Shown: in pieces, positions 63,246-64,000 of the stretch
Numbering within the stretch: the first letter of the stretch is position 1
Layout of the letters: each line of letters opens with the position of its first letter
Origin: Rhizobium sp. 18065
GTDB lineage: Bacteria > Pseudomonadota > Alphaproteobacteria > Rhizobiales > Rhizobiaceae
Length of the DNA stretch: 64,000 nucleotides
Reading direction: 5' to 3'
NCBI RefSeq assembly: GCF_902706095.1
Contig: NZ_CACSJP010000006.1
Location: 1-64,000, forward strand
Position numbers and translations under genes: made by a program
The notes under the pieces: model-generated
What the model saw: the letters and a program-made list of their open reading frames with translations, nothing else
Told to the model about the DNA's origin: nothing
The model's database searches: none

Positions 63246-63965
63246 ATGCTGACGCGCAAGCAACAGGAACTGCTTCTTTTCATCCACGAACGGATGAAGG
63301 AATCCGGCGTGCCTCCCTCTTTCGACGAAATGAAGGACGCGCTCGACCTGGCGTCGAAGTCGGGCATTCACCGCTTGATCACGGCGCTCGAGGAGCGCGG
63401 ATTCATACGTCGCCTGCCGAACAGGGCCCGCGCGCTTGAAGTCATCAAGCTGCCGGAGGCCTATACGCCAAGCCTGCAGCCACGGCGCGGCTTTGCGCCC
63501 AGCGTGATAGAAGGCAGCCTTGGCAAGATACCGCCAGCACCCGCTGCACCGACCCGATCTTCCAGTGATGGCAATTCCTTGTCGGTCAGCGTACCTGTCA
63601 TGGGCCGTATCGCCGCCGGCGTGCCGATCTCGGCCATCCAGAACAACACACATGATATCACCGTGCCGGCCGAAATGATCGGCTCGGGCGAACATTATGC
63701 GCTGGAGGTCAAGGGCGATTCGATGATCGATGCCGGTATTCTCGACGGCGACACCGTGATCATCCGCAATGCCTCGAATGCCAATCCCGGCGACATCGTC
63801 GTTGCCTTGGTGGACGACGAAGAGGCTACGCTGAAGCGTTTCCGTCGGCGTGGCGCATCGATCGCGCTGGAGGCGGCCAATCCGGCCTACGAGACGCGGA
63901 TCTTCGGGCCTGACCGGGTTAAGATCCAAGGTAAGCTCGTCGGTCTCATCCGGCGCTATCACTGA
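63246..63965 (+). CDS. lexA: SOS response repressor LexA
   Basis: LexA represses DNA-damage genes until RecA filaments trigger its self-cleavage. The 239-residue protein has an N-terminal winged HTH ([15 protein letters not shown], then [32 protein letters not shown] split by a turn). A linker precedes the cleavage site A124-G125 in GRIAAGVPI. The catalytic dyad is Ser159 in KGDSMIDAG and Lys197 in ATLKRF. It controls itself through the SOS boxes upstream. Confidence 0.98.
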   Translation: MLTRKQQELLLFIHERMKESGVPPSFDEMKDALDLASKSGIHRLITALEERGFIRRLPNRARALEVIKLPEAYTPSLQPRRGFAPSVIEGSLGKIPPAPAAPTRSSSDGNSLSVSVPVMGRIAAGVPISAIQNNTHDITVPAEMIGSGEHYALEVKGDSMIDAGILDGDTVIIRNASNANPGDIVVALVDDEEATLKRFRRRGASIALEAANPAYETRIFGPDRVKIQGKLVGLIRRYH

Positions 63966-63971
63966 CACATC

Positions 63972-63998
63972 GGGCCAGCATCTGCTGGCCCTTTTTTT
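63972..63998 (+). terminator. lexA: rho-independent terminator of lexA
   Basis: GGGCCAGC (63972-63979) pairs with GCTGGCCC (63984-63991) around ATCT and is followed by seven T. It begins 7 bases past the lexA stop, so lexA is monocistronic. Confidence 0.93.
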
Positions 63999-64000
63999 GT

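Overview
The window is a GC-rich, densely coded chromosomal segment of an alphaproteobacterium, most likely from the Rhizobiaceae (Rhizobium/Agrobacterium group). The evidence is a fused ispDF, the dusB-ntrB-ntrC-ntrY-ntrX-trkA-dat-hfq-hflX-mazG block, a lipoyl domain fused to the pyruvate dehydrogenase E1 beta subunit, a one-step phosphatidylcholine synthase (Pcs), and SOS boxes of the GTTC-N7-GTTC type. No species can be named from sequence reading alone.

Layout. 1-5.4 kb (minus strand): a DUF502 membrane protein cut by the window edge, a GNAT acetyltransferase, glmS and glmU (UDP-GlcNAc synthesis) and a FadR-type GntR regulator. 5.5-10.2 kb: a BMP-family ABC importer (binding protein, two permeases, double ATPase), probably for nucleosides. 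10.3-14.2 kb: pcs, a UbiH-type hydroxylase, an AEC transporter and CcdA. tRNA-Lys(UUU) lies at 14.52 kb. 14.8-19.3 kb: a small anchored protein, a MacA/MacB-like efflux set and a GntR regulator with a palindrome in its promoter. 19.3-24.3 kb: assimilatory sulfite reduction (cysG, DUF2849, cysI, DUF934) plus ferredoxin-NADP reductase. 24.5-39.5 kb: a deaminase, then the conserved mazG/hflX/hfq/dat/trkA/ntrXYCB/dusB block with divergent ispDF-cinA. 39.5-51.8 kb: a COQ10/RatA-type protein, an accessory insertion (P-loop kinase plus higBA), lipA, a YeaQ-type protein, lpd, a DUF465 protein, an SGNH hydrolase, pdhC-pdhB-pdhA, an FtsB-like protein, eno and kdsA. 51.8-53.2 kb: VOC and DUF1003 proteins.

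53.4-62.9 kb is the most unusual part. A LuxR-type regulator with a degenerate receiver is coupled to an unknown gene. A roughly 755-bp intergenic gap separates it from an outward-facing operon of four genes. These encode a 572-residue Q/N-rich then Gly-rich low-complexity protein, a 682-residue acidic protein, a type I secretion ATPase/permease whose H-loop histidine is replaced by Gln, and its membrane fusion partner. Neither candidate cargo has a signal peptide or recognisable RTX nonapeptides. Both carry two short motifs that I could align by eye: motif A, N-x3-N-x-[AVI]; motif B, Q-x-x-x-[LM]-x-D-x-D. In the 682-residue protein they alternate A-B-A-B-A-B-A-B-A. I infer a self-contained export system for an extracellular, possibly matrix- or fibre-forming, protein pair. 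The window ends with lexA behind a perfect SOS box.

Starts were revised from the longest open frame where a Shine-Dalgarno sequence or an overlap argued for it; alternatives are stated. Family assignments rest on motif recognition, without database searches.
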